Source: Sphingomonas sp. M1-B02 (GTDB lineage Bacteria; Pseudomonadota; Alphaproteobacteria; Sphingomonadales; Sphingomonadaceae). From it: a DNA stretch of 64,000 nt. The first letter of the stretch is position 1; the number at the start of each line of letters is the position of its first letter. Positions 34,748 to 43,720 of this stretch are shown piece by piece. Both the position numbers and the translations under genes were made by a program. The DNA is taken from contig NZ_CP110679.1 of assembly GCF_026167525.1 (NCBI RefSeq), positions 1,550,001 through 1,614,000 of the forward strand, written 5' to 3'. The notes under the pieces were generated by a model, which made no database searches, was not told where the DNA came from, and saw nothing but the letters and a program-made list of their open reading frames with translations.

Positions 34748-35935
34748 ATGACCTCCAGCTCGACGCAAACGCGCCCGCGCCTGTCGGGCACCAACCTTGA
34801 GCGCGCCGCCGACCACAACCAGCGCGTCACGCTCCACGCCATCCGCGTGCTCGCCCCGCTAACCCGCGTCGAGCTCGCGGCCATCACGGGGCTGACCGGC
34901 CCGGCGATCGCGAACATCACCAAGCGCCTGCTCCAGGACGGCCTGATCGAGGAGGCCGGCCAGCGCCGCGGCGGCCGCGGCCAGCCGCCGACCAAGCTCG
35001 TCGTGCGTCCGGACGCCTGCTACTCGATCGGCGTCAACATCGATCGCGACCATATCACGATCGTCCTCGTCGATTTCTCCGGCGAAACCCTGGCCCGCAT
35101 TTCCGAGGAAGTGAATTTCGCCCTCCCCGATCATGTCCGCGCGCTCTATCGCCGGTCGATCAAGAATATGCTGCGCAAGGCGAAGGTCGATATCGCCAAG
35201 GTGGTGGGCCTGGGGATCGCAGTCCCCGACGATCTCGGGCTAGTCGATTTGCCCGGCCGTCCCGATACCTATGCCAGCTGGGACAGCGTCGATATGGTCG
35301 AGCTGTTCCGCGAACCGCTCGATCTGCCCACCTTCGTCGAGAATGATGCCGCCGCCGCCGCGATGGGCGAGATGCAATTGGGACTGGGCCACAGCAACAA
35401 CAGCTTCTTCTATATCCTGATCTCGGCAGGCCTGGGTGGCGGGCTCGTCGTCGATGGCAACTATCTGCGCGGCGCCCATGGGCGCAGCGGCGAATTGGGA
35501 TTCATGCGCGCCGCATCCGGCGAGGAAATCCAGCAGCTGGTGTCGCTATCGGGGCTGGCCCGCCATCTCGAGCAAGGCGGCTGCACGCTTGCCGATGTGA
35601 TGGGCGACGCCGAGCCGAACGAGGCGAGCAAGGCGTGCATCGCCGCATGGATCGAGGACGCCGCGCACCAGCTCACCGTAGCGCTCGACGCGATCAATTG
35701 CCTGATCAACCCCGCTGCAGTGCTGATCGGCGGCCGGCTGCCGACCGCGCTGCTCGAACGGCTGGCCGAGCGCGCCAACGAACTGATGCAGGCACGCGCC
35801 CACCTGCTGCCCACGGTCGCCCCGGTGATCCGCGCCGCATTGTCCGCGGACGCGCCCGCGGTCGGCGCGGCGATCTTGCCGTTCAGCCACTTCCTGCTGC
35901 CCAAGCAGGCCGCGCTCTGGAAAGCCTCGGCATAG
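34748..35935 (+). CDS. ROK-family transcriptional regulator
   Basis: The protein has 395 residues. A winged helix (NQRVTLHAIRVLAPLTRVELAAITGLTGPAIANITKRLLQDGLIEE) precedes a sugar-kinase-like fold (YSIGVNIDRDHITIVLVDFSGE, FVENDAAAAAMGEMQLG, ISAGLGGGLVVDGNYLRGAHG). The CxCGxxGC zinc motif of NagC/Mlc-type proteins is absent: the segment reads GELGFMRAASGEEI. This suggests a sugar-sensing repressor without kinase activity. It shares a strand with the XylE-like porter (100 bp apart) and converges on the GH125 gene with 8 bp between stops, so control of the mannosidase and hexose-uptake genes is likely. Confidence 0.87.
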   Translation: MTSSSTQTRPRLSGTNLERAADHNQRVTLHAIRVLAPLTRVELAAITGLTGPAIANITKRLLQDGLIEEAGQRRGGRGQPPTKLVVRPDACYSIGVNIDRDHITIVLVDFSGETLARISEEVNFALPDHVRALYRRSIKNMLRKAKVDIAKVVGLGIAVPDDLGLVDLPGRPDTYASWDSVDMVELFREPLDLPTFVENDAAAAAMGEMQLGLGHSNNSFFYILISAGLGGGLVVDGNYLRGAHGRSGELGFMRAASGEEIQQLVSLSGLARHLEQGGCTLADVMGDAEPNEASKACIAAWIEDAAHQLTVALDAINCLINPAAVLIGGRLPTALLERLAERANELMQARAHLLPTVAPVIRAALSADAPAVGAAILPFSHFLLPKQAALWKASA

Positions 35936-35943
35936 CCCCAAGA

Positions 35944-37365
35944 TCAGAGGCGCTGGTTCAGCAGCGCGGGCGCCCGCGTCTCGACATCGAGGATCAGGTC
36001 ACCAAACAGCCCGTTGGCCCAGGCGAACCAGCTGCGCGTGAACTTCGCGGGATCGTCCTTGTGGAAGCTCTCATGCATGAAGCCGGTGCCGCCATGCGTC
36101 GCCTTTAGCGTGTGCAGGCATTGGCGGATCACCGCCTGATCGTCGCTCATCAGCGCGCGGCTAATGATCGACATCGGCCAGATCATGTCCATGCCGACAT
36201 GCGGCCCGCCGATCCCCTCCGCCGCCTTGCCCGCGAAGAAATAGGGATTGCGCGGGCTCCAGGCGAGCGCCGCGGTGCGTCGATAGAGCGGATCGTTGCG
36301 ATCCGCCGCACCCAGCAACGGCAGTGCCGAGAGGCTCGGCACATTGGCGTCGTCCATGAAGATCGCATTGCCATAGCCATCGACTTCATAGGCCCAGACC
36401 TCGCCACCCTTCCCGTCCGCCATCTTGCCATGCGCATCGAGCGCCTGGCGCACTTCGGCAGAAAGCGCTTCGGCATCCTGCGCCGCGGCGCCATCGCCAC
36501 GCGCCTCGCGCAGCACCGTCGCGAGCATCTTGAGCGCCGAGACCGCGAACAGGTTCGACGGGATCAGGAAGGGGAAGACGCAGGCATCGTCGGAGGGTCG
36601 GAAGCCCGAATGGATCAGCCCCACCTTGCGGGTCGGCGCGCCATAGCCGCCGAACATCAGCGTCTCGGTCGGCGAGGGATCGACGCGCTGGAAATGATAA
36701 CCGCCCGGCCCGTCCTTGCGCTGCTGATCGCGCAAGGTGCCCACCGCCACCGCCATCCCCTTCGCCCAAAGCGCATCGAACGGCGCCTTGTCGCGCGTCG
36801 CGGTCCAATAGGCATGCGCCAGCCGCATCGGATAGCAGAGCGAATCGATCTCCCATTTCCGCTCGGCGACGCCGGGCTTCATGTCGGTTCGGTCGTTGAT
36901 CGCGGGCAGGTTCGACTTCGCCGCCGGATCGCGCGTGTAGGCATTGGCGAACGGATCGATCAGGATGCACCGCGCCTGGCGCTGGAACGCGCCGCGGAAA
37001 AGCCGCCGCAGATCGGCATCCTTGGGGGTCAGGTGGACATAGGTCTGGAGCTGCGCCGAACTGTCGCGCAGCCACATCGCATCGATGTCGCCGGTGATCA
37101 CGAACGTGTCGGGCTTCCCGTCGACTTCGCCGAGCGTCACCGTCGTATCGAGCGTGTTCGGATAGCAATTCTCGAACAGCCAGGCGAGCTCGGGGTCGGC
37201 AATCTTCGCCTTCACCCGTGCGATCTCTGCTTCGACCGCCTTGCTGGTGAAGCGCCGTTCGGACTTTGGCGGGCGCTTGCTCGCCTGTTGGGCGAGTGCC
37301 ACCCCGGGGAGCGAGGCCGCCATGGCAAGCGTCGCTGCGCCCGCGATCACTTCGCGACGGTTCAT
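35944..37365 (-). CDS. GH125 exo-alpha-1,6-mannosidase
   Basis: The protein has 473 residues with a Tat-like signal (NRREVIAGAATLAMAASLPG). The family signature FVITGDIDAMWLRDSSAQLQTY is complete, and KWEIDSLCYPMRLAHAYW, GLIHSGFRPSDDACVFPFLIPSN, IFMDDANVPSLSALPLLG and GIGGPHVGMDMIWPMSIISRAL are present. GH125 enzymes are metal-independent inverting exo-alpha-mannosidases, mostly alpha-1,6. The ATG overlaps the stop of the GH92 gene (ATGA), and GGGAGAAG within that gene serves as ribosome site. With GH92 it would trim alpha-mannosyl chains in the periplasm. Confidence 0.92.
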   Translation of the reverse strand: MNRREVIAGAATLAMAASLPGVALAQQASKRPPKSERRFTSKAVEAEIARVKAKIADPELAWLFENCYPNTLDTTVTLGEVDGKPDTFVITGDIDAMWLRDSSAQLQTYVHLTPKDADLRRLFRGAFQRQARCILIDPFANAYTRDPAAKSNLPAINDRTDMKPGVAERKWEIDSLCYPMRLAHAYWTATRDKAPFDALWAKGMAVAVGTLRDQQRKDGPGGYHFQRVDPSPTETLMFGGYGAPTRKVGLIHSGFRPSDDACVFPFLIPSNLFAVSALKMLATVLREARGDGAAAQDAEALSAEVRQALDAHGKMADGKGGEVWAYEVDGYGNAIFMDDANVPSLSALPLLGAADRNDPLYRRTAALAWSPRNPYFFAGKAAEGIGGPHVGMDMIWPMSIISRALMSDDQAVIRQCLHTLKATHGGTGFMHESFHKDDPAKFTRSWFAWANGLFGDLILDVETRAPALLNQRL

Positions 37366-39728
37366 TTAACTTCTCCCGCTGCGCTCATCGAGAAGGGCGC
37401 CGCGCTCTTGCTCGCCCCCCACTGCTTGTTGGGCGTCGGCCCCATCACAAAGCGCAGCGTGCCGCCGCCCTGGAGTGCCTCGCGCGTCAGCCACGTCTTC
37501 TCGTGCCCCTTGCCGTTGAAGGTGACCGACTGGATATAGACATTCTTCGCGCTGTTATTGGCCGCCTCGATCTTCAACACCTTCCCGTTGGGCATCGTAA
37601 GCTCGACATTTTGGAACAGCGGGCTACCGATCGCATATTCGCCCACCGTCGGCGTCACCGGATAGAATCCCAGCGCCGAAAAGACATACCAGGCCGATGT
37701 CTGCCCATTATCCTCATCGCCCGGATAGCCGTCGGGCGCTGACGAATATAGTTTCGCCATCACGTTGCGCACATGGAATTGCGTCTTCCACGGCGCCCCG
37801 GCCCAGTCGTACAGATAGATCATGTGCTGGATCGGCTGATTGCCATGGGCATATTGCCCCATATTGACGATCTGCATCTCGCGAATCTCGTGGATCGTCT
37901 GGCCATAATAGCTGTCGTCGAACAAGGGTGCGGTCGAGAAGATCGAGTCCAGCCGCTCGACGAACGCTTTGTCGCCGCCCATCAGGTCCGCCAGCCCCTG
38001 TACGTCCTGCATCACCGACCAGCTATAATGGAGCGAATTGCCCTCGGTGAACGCATCGCCCCATTTGAGCGGGTTGAACGGCGTCGCCCAGCTGCCGTCC
38101 TGGTTGCGCCCGCGCATCCAGCCCGATTGCTTGTCGAAAAGCTTGCGGTAATTCTGCGCCTGCGCGGCATATTTCCGGGCATCGTCGGGTCTGCCCAGCG
38201 CCGCCGCCAAGCGTGACAGCGCGAAGTCGGCGGTGGCATATTCCAGGCTGCGCGCCGCGCTCTCGTTGATGCCGACGTCATAGGGCACATAGCCGAGCCG
38301 GTTATACTGTTCGACGCCCTCACGCCCCACCGCAGTCAGCACCTTGCCGCTTTTGTCGCGCGGGCGGCCCTCGGACGTCGTCGCATTCTTGACCATCGCC
38401 TCGTACAGCGTCTCGACATCGAAGCCGCGCACGCCGTTCAGATAGGCGTCGGCAATCAGGATCGCCGAGTTGGATCCGATCATCACGTTGCGATGCCCCG
38501 GGCTCGCCCATTCGGGCAGCCAGCCGGATTCCTTATAGGTGTTGACCAGCCCCTGCATGATCTCGCCGTCCAGCTCGGGATACATCAGCGCGAAGAAGGG
38601 GAAGACCGCGCGCCACGTATCCCAGAAGCCATTGTCGGTGAACATCGGCCCGGGATGCACCTTGCCGTCATAGGGGCTGTAATGGACCTCCGCGCCCTTC
38701 GCATCGACCTCATGGAAGGTGCGCGGGAATTGCAGCATTCGATACAGTGCCGAATAGAAGGTGCGCCGATTGTCGATATCAGGATCGCTCACGCGGATCC
38801 GCGAAAGCTCCTTCTCCCAAATCTGGCGTGCCTTGGCTTCGGTCTGGGCGAAGCTGTCGCGCCCCACTTCGCGCGCCAGGTTGCGCTCGGCCTGGTCTAG
38901 GCTGATGAACGAGGAAGCGACCTTGACGCCGACCTGCTCGCCCTTCCTGGTCTTGAAGCTGACCACCGCGCCGACATGCGCGCCCTCGCTCTTCGGCCGA
39001 TCGTGAAGCTGCCAATTCTCGTCCCAGGTGCGCGAGACGGTGAAGTCGCGATCGAACTCGAGCACGAAATAATTGTGGAAATTCTCCGGCACCCCGCCGC
39101 TATTGTTGCGGACATAGCCGGTGATGCGGCGGCGCTGCTTGTCCACCTGCACCATCGATCCTTCGTTATAGGCATCGAGGATGATGTGCGCATCGTCGCT
39201 GTCGGGGAAGGTGAAGCGGAACTGCGCGGCGCGGCTGGTCGGCACCACTTCGGCCGTCACGTCATGGTCGGCCAGATAGACTTTATATTTGTAGGCCTTG
39301 CTCTCCTCGGCCTTGTGGCTGAACCAGGAGGCGCGCTCCTTCTGCTTGATCCGCACCGGGCCGGTCATCGCCATCAGCTCGAACGCGGCATAGTCGTTCA
39401 TCCACGGGCTGGGCTGGTGCGTCTGCTTGATGCCGCTGATCTTGTGCGCGTCATAGGTATAGCCCCAGCCATTGCCCATTTCGCCGGTGACCGGGGTCCA
39501 GAAGTTCATCCCCCACGGCACCGCGACCGCCGGATAAGTGTTGCCGTACGACAGCTCGAAGCTGGAATCGGTACCCATCAGCGGGTTCACAAGATCGACC
39601 AGTGCCTCCCGCTGCGCGCTCTGCGCAAATGCAGCGCCGCCCAGGATAGGCGCGGGCAGGCAAAGCCCGACGCAAGCCAGCAACGCCGCGCCGCCGCGGA
39701 GTGATCGAGCCAATGCCTTCAACTTCAC
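37362..39728 (-). CDS. GH92 alpha-mannosidase
   Basis: The protein has 788 residues from GTG 39728 with AGGGGGAG upstream. A signal peptide (ALLACVGLCLPAPILGGAAFA) is followed by the GH92 N-domain (VDLVNPLMGTDSSFELSYGNTYPAVAVPWGM) and the (alpha/alpha)6 catalytic domain with GPMFTDNGFWDTWRAVFPFFALMYP, SPGHRNVMIGSNSAILIADAY, YVPYDVGINESAARSLEYATADFAL and GYPGDEDNGQTSAWYVFSALGFYPV. The GDEDNGQTSAW block carries the calcium- and base-related residues of this family. It would release alpha-linked mannose. It is the middle gene of a GH2-GH92-GH125 operon. Confidence 0.94.
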   Translation of the reverse strand: MKLKALARSLRGGAALLACVGLCLPAPILGGAAFAQSAQREALVDLVNPLMGTDSSFELSYGNTYPAVAVPWGMNFWTPVTGEMGNGWGYTYDAHKISGIKQTHQPSPWMNDYAAFELMAMTGPVRIKQKERASWFSHKAEESKAYKYKVYLADHDVTAEVVPTSRAAQFRFTFPDSDDAHIILDAYNEGSMVQVDKQRRRITGYVRNNSGGVPENFHNYFVLEFDRDFTVSRTWDENWQLHDRPKSEGAHVGAVVSFKTRKGEQVGVKVASSFISLDQAERNLAREVGRDSFAQTEAKARQIWEKELSRIRVSDPDIDNRRTFYSALYRMLQFPRTFHEVDAKGAEVHYSPYDGKVHPGPMFTDNGFWDTWRAVFPFFALMYPELDGEIMQGLVNTYKESGWLPEWASPGHRNVMIGSNSAILIADAYLNGVRGFDVETLYEAMVKNATTSEGRPRDKSGKVLTAVGREGVEQYNRLGYVPYDVGINESAARSLEYATADFALSRLAAALGRPDDARKYAAQAQNYRKLFDKQSGWMRGRNQDGSWATPFNPLKWGDAFTEGNSLHYSWSVMQDVQGLADLMGGDKAFVERLDSIFSTAPLFDDSYYGQTIHEIREMQIVNMGQYAHGNQPIQHMIYLYDWAGAPWKTQFHVRNVMAKLYSSAPDGYPGDEDNGQTSAWYVFSALGFYPVTPTVGEYAIGSPLFQNVELTMPNGKVLKIEAANNSAKNVYIQSVTFNGKGHEKTWLTREALQGGGTLRFVMGPTPNKQWGASKSAAPFSMSAAGEVK

Positions 39729-39773
39729 TCTCCCCCTGAGGTCGTCATGTCGTAACGCTGCCCGCAGTCCATC

Positions 39774-41741
39774 CTAGCGCGCCACCGGCGCGGCAGCCGG
39801 CGCGCGATCTTTCTCCCAGAGCGGCCTGGCCATCGCGGCAAATGCCTCGGCCGGCGCCTTGGAAACTGCGCGGTCATAGGTGAGCAGCCCGTTGATCTCG
39901 CCTTCGACATCGGTCGTCTGCGTATAGACCGACGCGCTCAGGCCATGCACCTTCGCCTGACGCACGATCTCCTCGAACTTGCGGCGATAGCGCGCGAGAT
40001 AATCGTCGGCGTCCTTGGCAACCTGATAGCTCCAGTTGCGCTTGCCCGCGCGCCAGAGATGATTGTCGATCGGCCGCCCCACCCCACCATATTCGCCGAT
40101 CACGATCGCGCGCTCGGCCTGCCGCGCCGGCACCTTGGGCACGTCTTCATAGGTGTGGATATCGAGCACGTCCGAATCGCGCGACGCGACGTCGAGCCAG
40201 CCGCTGTCGGCATTGACCAGCCGGCTCGGGTCCATCCCTTTCACCAGCCGAGTCAGCGTGGCGGAGTCATATTGCCCCCAGCCCTCATTGTTCACCACCC
40301 ACATCACGATCGAGGGGAAGGCGCGCAGATCGCCGATCATCTGCGCCAGCTCGGTCTGGTGATCGGTCATCACGTCCGATGAGAACACGGCCTGGCTCTG
40401 GCTGGTGCCCGCCAGGAACTGGTCCTCGCCGCCGCCCGAGGGCATGTCCTGCCACACCAGCATCCCCATCCGATCGGCATCGTGATAATAGCGCGCCGGC
40501 TCGATCTTGATGTGCTTGCGGACCATGTTGAATCCGGCTTTCTTCAGGAACTCCAGATCATAGCGCATCGCCTCTTCCGACGGCGGCGTCAGCAGCCCGT
40601 CGGGCCACCAGCCCTGATCGAGCGTGCCGTTCTGGAAATAGGGCTTGTTGTTGAGCAGCAGCATCGGCTGGCCATGCACCGTCCCCGGCCCCACCGAGAT
40701 TTTGCGCATCGCGAAATAAGCGTTCGCCCGGTCGCGCGCCGCGCCGACGATTTCCGCCGCGGCATAGGTATCGATCTCAGCACTGGTGAAGCGCGCATCA
40801 TAAGCGACCCGGTTGCGCTCGGGCCTGCCGGCATAGGGATCCTTCACCGTCACCAGTTCGGCGACGAGATCGTACAAGAACGGGTCCTCGGGCGACCAGA
40901 GATGCGCATCGGGGATCGCGATGCTCGCATGGCGATTGGCGCGCAGGATCGTCGTGGCGATCGGCTGGCCCGCGGAGCGCACCGTCAGCCGGACGGCATC
41001 GGTGTCGTTGGCCCATGCGCTCAGCGCGACATCGACTTCGATCCGGCCGGTGTCGATGTCGGGCGTCGCGCGAACGTCGGCGATATGGAGCGCGGACACC
41101 GGCTCGAGCCACACCGTCTGCCAGATGCCGCTCGACGCCGTGTACCAGATGCCGTCGGGCTCGAGGATCTGCTTGCCGCGCGGCTGGCTGCCGGCACTGG
41201 TCGGATCGGCGACCTGGACGACGATCTCATTGGCCCCGGGTTTCAGTGCCGCCGTGATATCGAAACCGAAGGCGTCGGACCCGCCCTTGTGCGCGCCGAC
41301 CACGGCACCGTTGACCCAGACCACCGCTTCATAATCGACCGCGCCGAAATTGAGCTTCACATTCTGCCCCGCCCAATCGGCGGGCACGGCGAACTCGCGG
41401 CGATACCAGATGCGGTCTTCGGGTGTGACCTTGCGTGCGACGCCGGAGAGGCGCGATTCGACTGCGAACGGCACCAATATCTTGCCGTCCATCGCCTGCG
41501 GCCGCGGCGTCCCCGCCTTGGCGATCGCATAGTCCCACAGCCCGTTGAGGTTCAGCCACTTTTCGCGCTGGAGCTGCGGCCGGGGATAGCTGCGCCAGGC
41601 ATTTTCAGGCGTGACCGCCTTGCCCCACTGCGTACTGATCGCGCCGGTATAGACCTTGTCGTCGCGCTGGGCGGGTGCCGTTTGCGCCAGTGCTGTGACC
41701 GGCAGCGACCCCAGCAGGGTGGCGATAAGAATCGTGCGCAT
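39774..41741 (-). CDS. Glycoside hydrolase family 2 (copy 2)
   Basis: The protein has 655 residues from ATG 41741, with AAAGGGAA 7 bp upstream; the frame is open 123 bp earlier without a ribosome site. It has a signal peptide ending ALAQ and the same domain order as copy 1: jelly roll (NLNGLWDYAIAK, WYRREFAVP), Ig-like, then barrel with acid/base Glu486 in WVVNNEGWGQYD and nucleophile Glu550 in VIGEYGG. Most blocks align one to one with 12610-14625, so these are paralogues assigned to two operons, one with a sulfatase and one with mannosidases. It leads the mannosidase operon, 45 bp before GH92. Specificity is not readable. Confidence 0.9.
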   Translation of the reverse strand: MRTILIATLLGSLPVTALAQTAPAQRDDKVYTGAISTQWGKAVTPENAWRSYPRPQLQREKWLNLNGLWDYAIAKAGTPRPQAMDGKILVPFAVESRLSGVARKVTPEDRIWYRREFAVPADWAGQNVKLNFGAVDYEAVVWVNGAVVGAHKGGSDAFGFDITAALKPGANEIVVQVADPTSAGSQPRGKQILEPDGIWYTASSGIWQTVWLEPVSALHIADVRATPDIDTGRIEVDVALSAWANDTDAVRLTVRSAGQPIATTILRANRHASIAIPDAHLWSPEDPFLYDLVAELVTVKDPYAGRPERNRVAYDARFTSAEIDTYAAAEIVGAARDRANAYFAMRKISVGPGTVHGQPMLLLNNKPYFQNGTLDQGWWPDGLLTPPSEEAMRYDLEFLKKAGFNMVRKHIKIEPARYYHDADRMGMLVWQDMPSGGGEDQFLAGTSQSQAVFSSDVMTDHQTELAQMIGDLRAFPSIVMWVVNNEGWGQYDSATLTRLVKGMDPSRLVNADSGWLDVASRDSDVLDIHTYEDVPKVPARQAERAIVIGEYGGVGRPIDNHLWRAGKRNWSYQVAKDADDYLARYRRKFEEIVRQAKVHGLSASVYTQTTDVEGEINGLLTYDRAVSKAPAEAFAAMARPLWEKDRAPAAAPVAR

Positions 41742-41850
41742 GCGGTGTTCCCTTTCGGTGCAGCCTCTCCAGGCAATTTCGAAGGGCGCAGCCCTACTTG
41801 GTCGTCTCGGGTCGGCTCGCGCCACCATCCGCAAACTACTGTCAGCGTCT

Positions 41851-41878
41851 CTTAAATAAATCATTTTGTCAATTGAAC
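41851..41878. promoter_or_regulatory. Composite AT-rich/TTGTCA site before mannosidase operon
   Basis: CTTAAATAAAT (41851-41861) is the reverse complement of 23913-23923, AATAAATCAT (41855-41864) equals 7014-7023, and TTGTCAATTGAAC (41866-41878) resembles the TTGTCATAT sites of the GntR genes. Read on the minus strand it also contains TTGACA, a possible -35 box. It lies 110-137 bp upstream of the GH2 start. Confidence 0.45.
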
Positions 41879-42396
41879 ATCGCCGGCCGCGCGTAGGATG
41901 CGGTGTCGCGAAAGCAGCTCACGCCAGAAAGCCAGATCCCGTCAGCACCTAGCTTGTGAGCTTCGATTGCGGGCGATATTTTGCGCTCTCGGTGCCGAAA
42001 GCGACCAGCCACGCGCTCAACAGGTCGCTGTTTCGGCGCCAGCGGTTGTTGATGGGATCGACAATGCATTTAGAAAACGGCGGCTTGCCCTTCGCGGTTG
42101 CCGCCGGCATCGATTACGCGTCGGGGCTTCAGGGCAAGTCTAGCGACTACCAAATATCGAGCGTCAGCCTCAAGACGCAGACTGGGCGAGCGATGACGCG
42201 TGGGGATGCAGTTGTCCGCTCAAGACCTGATTACGCAGATATGACAGTCGTCCATCACGGCGTCGCTCGCGGTCGTATCTCATAGAATGCCCGTGCGTGC
42301 TCGCTGCCATTCGCCGCAAGCCTTTTTCAAACATTATGGCTGATCTTATGACCGATCGCCAGAAGGCGGATATAATCTAATGGAATCAATGGCGGC
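41879..42396. other. Intergenic region at end of sugar cluster
   Basis: No gene can be supported. Short open frames occur on both strands without ribosome sites or recognisable motifs, and the sequence becomes visibly less GC-rich than the sugar region. This is the transition to the accessory region. Confidence 0.5.
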
Positions 42397-42446
42397 TGGT
42401 AGAGCTGAGGGAAATCGAACCTCTGACCTCTGCATTGCGATAGCAC
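42397..42446 (-). pseudogene. Degenerate 3' fragment of tRNA-Ala(CGC)
   Basis: Read on the minus strand the segment contains ATCGCAA like an alanine CGC anticodon loop, GAGGTC as variable loop, AGAGG-TTCGATT-TCCCT as T arm, CAGCTCT acceptor and ACCA. Compared with typical alphaproteobacterial tRNA-Ala(CGC) it differs mostly by transitions, and position 61 is T instead of the nearly invariant C. The anticodon stem is only partly paired, and no matching 5' half is seen. This fits an old attachment-site remnant beside an integrating element. Confidence 0.45.
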
Positions 42447-42491
42447 TGCGCGCGCTCGATGCTCCGAAGTTCAGCCCAACAGCGAGAGGTC

Positions 42492-43589
42492 TCAGTGGCG
42501 GCGTCGAGCGGCGTCCTTGAGTAACGACGCCAGCGACATCCGGCGCTTGCACCTCGCCTCGTCCTCAGGTCCAGCGATCCGAACCAGTATCGCCTGATTG
42601 TGGGCATCGATTGTCTTGCACGCCAATCGGCGCGCATCTGCGCGCGATGCCACCGGCAGACCTTCCACAGAGAGCGGGGGCTGCGGCTGGAGCGGGATCC
42701 TGTCGAGGCGGCCGCTGAAATGGCGAAGCAGCGGCCGCACCGCCCTCCCCCGCTCGATACTCCGTTGGGGAACGCCCTCGGGAAGATGGCTTGTAAAGCG
42801 CAGGCGGTCTACAGGGTCCCATTCGTCGAGCATGAACACGACGAGGTTGAGGTCGCGCCGCGGCGCTGGCGCTCCTCCGACCGCCATCCGAACGAGGCTT
42901 TTGCCTGCGCGCGCCAAGGCGGTTCGATACGCAGCGAGCCCATCGGCGCGCCCCGCCACCTCCCAGCCCAGGACGAAGCCAGTCCCTTCATCGATGACCA
43001 CGGCCAGCGTGTGAGCTTGCCCGTCCGTGTCACACATTGCGAGCCATGCGACGTCCAGCGCCACATGCTCGCCGAAAGCGCGTAGCGGCCTCGCGAGCCT
43101 TCTCGCATCTGTCAGCCAGCGCAATACGCTCGTACGCGCGGGACTCCGTTCGAGATCGAGTTCTCCCACCCGCTTAACGACCTTCTCCGTAGCCATCTCT
43201 GGATCCTCGAAGAAGCATCTACGGATCACCTCCTCTACCCGCTGCCGCCCGTCGCCGGCAATCGTGGAGCGACGGCGCAGAGGCGCGGAAGCACGGACCC
43301 CGAGGCCCGCGAGGGTGGGCTCAGGATCGCAGGCGGAAAGCAGCTCGTAGAAGCGCTTACGCGAGACTCCGGCTTCCGCCGCCAAGCGGTCGGTGAGGCC
43401 GCGGGGCGAGCGCGCGCCCCCCCGCCGGGCGTCGAGCCATTTGCGAATGGCGCCTAGACGCTTGACCGCCTGCTCGCGAAGCTCCGGAGTTAGTTGCACC
43501 CATAAATCGCGCTCCGCCGCGGGTAACTCCGCGGGCAGGCGGTCAAAGCGTCGGGATGCTCGGTCGTAGGCGCGTTCCATGGCTGCCAT
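42492..43589 (-). CDS. Mu/TnsB-type DDE transposase-integrase
   Basis: The protein has 365 residues. An N-terminal helix-turn-helix region (LTDRLAAEAGVSRKRFYELLSA) and a second DNA-binding part (SPARTSVLRWLTDARRL) precede an rve-type core: GEHVALDVAWLAMCDTDGQAHTLAVVIDEGTGFVLGWEV, then VVFMLDEWDP and PEGVPQRSIERGRAVRPLLRHF, which looks like the segment around the catalytic Glu (GKGKVERFF in relatives). This matches Mu-family or Tn7 TnsB-like transposases, shorter than average. No partner ATPase gene is adjacent, so it may be a stranded remnant. It lies 45 bp from the tRNA-like fragment. Confidence 0.65.
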   Translation of the reverse strand: MAAMERAYDRASRRFDRLPAELPAAERDLWVQLTPELREQAVKRLGAIRKWLDARRGGARSPRGLTDRLAAEAGVSRKRFYELLSACDPEPTLAGLGVRASAPLRRRSTIAGDGRQRVEEVIRRCFFEDPEMATEKVVKRVGELDLERSPARTSVLRWLTDARRLARPLRAFGEHVALDVAWLAMCDTDGQAHTLAVVIDEGTGFVLGWEVAGRADGLAAYRTALARAGKSLVRMAVGGAPAPRRDLNLVVFMLDEWDPVDRLRFTSHLPEGVPQRSIERGRAVRPLLRHFSGRLDRIPLQPQPPLSVEGLPVASRADARRLACKTIDAHNQAILVRIAGPEDEARCKRRMSLASLLKDAARRRH

Positions 43590-43720
43590 GGTAGCCGAGC
43601 ATCCACTATTAGCAAGAAGTCTTATCTACGGTCGCACAGAAACCGCTTGACGCGTAGCTCAATAGGAGCGATTTATGTCTGATTCTTGATAGGACTATAT
43701 CGCAAACAAGGGAGGTTTAT

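Noticed and set aside
41956..42285. 109-codon plus-strand frame downstream of the mannosidase promoter
   Set aside because: No start signal, no motif, and low-confidence composition; likely chance.
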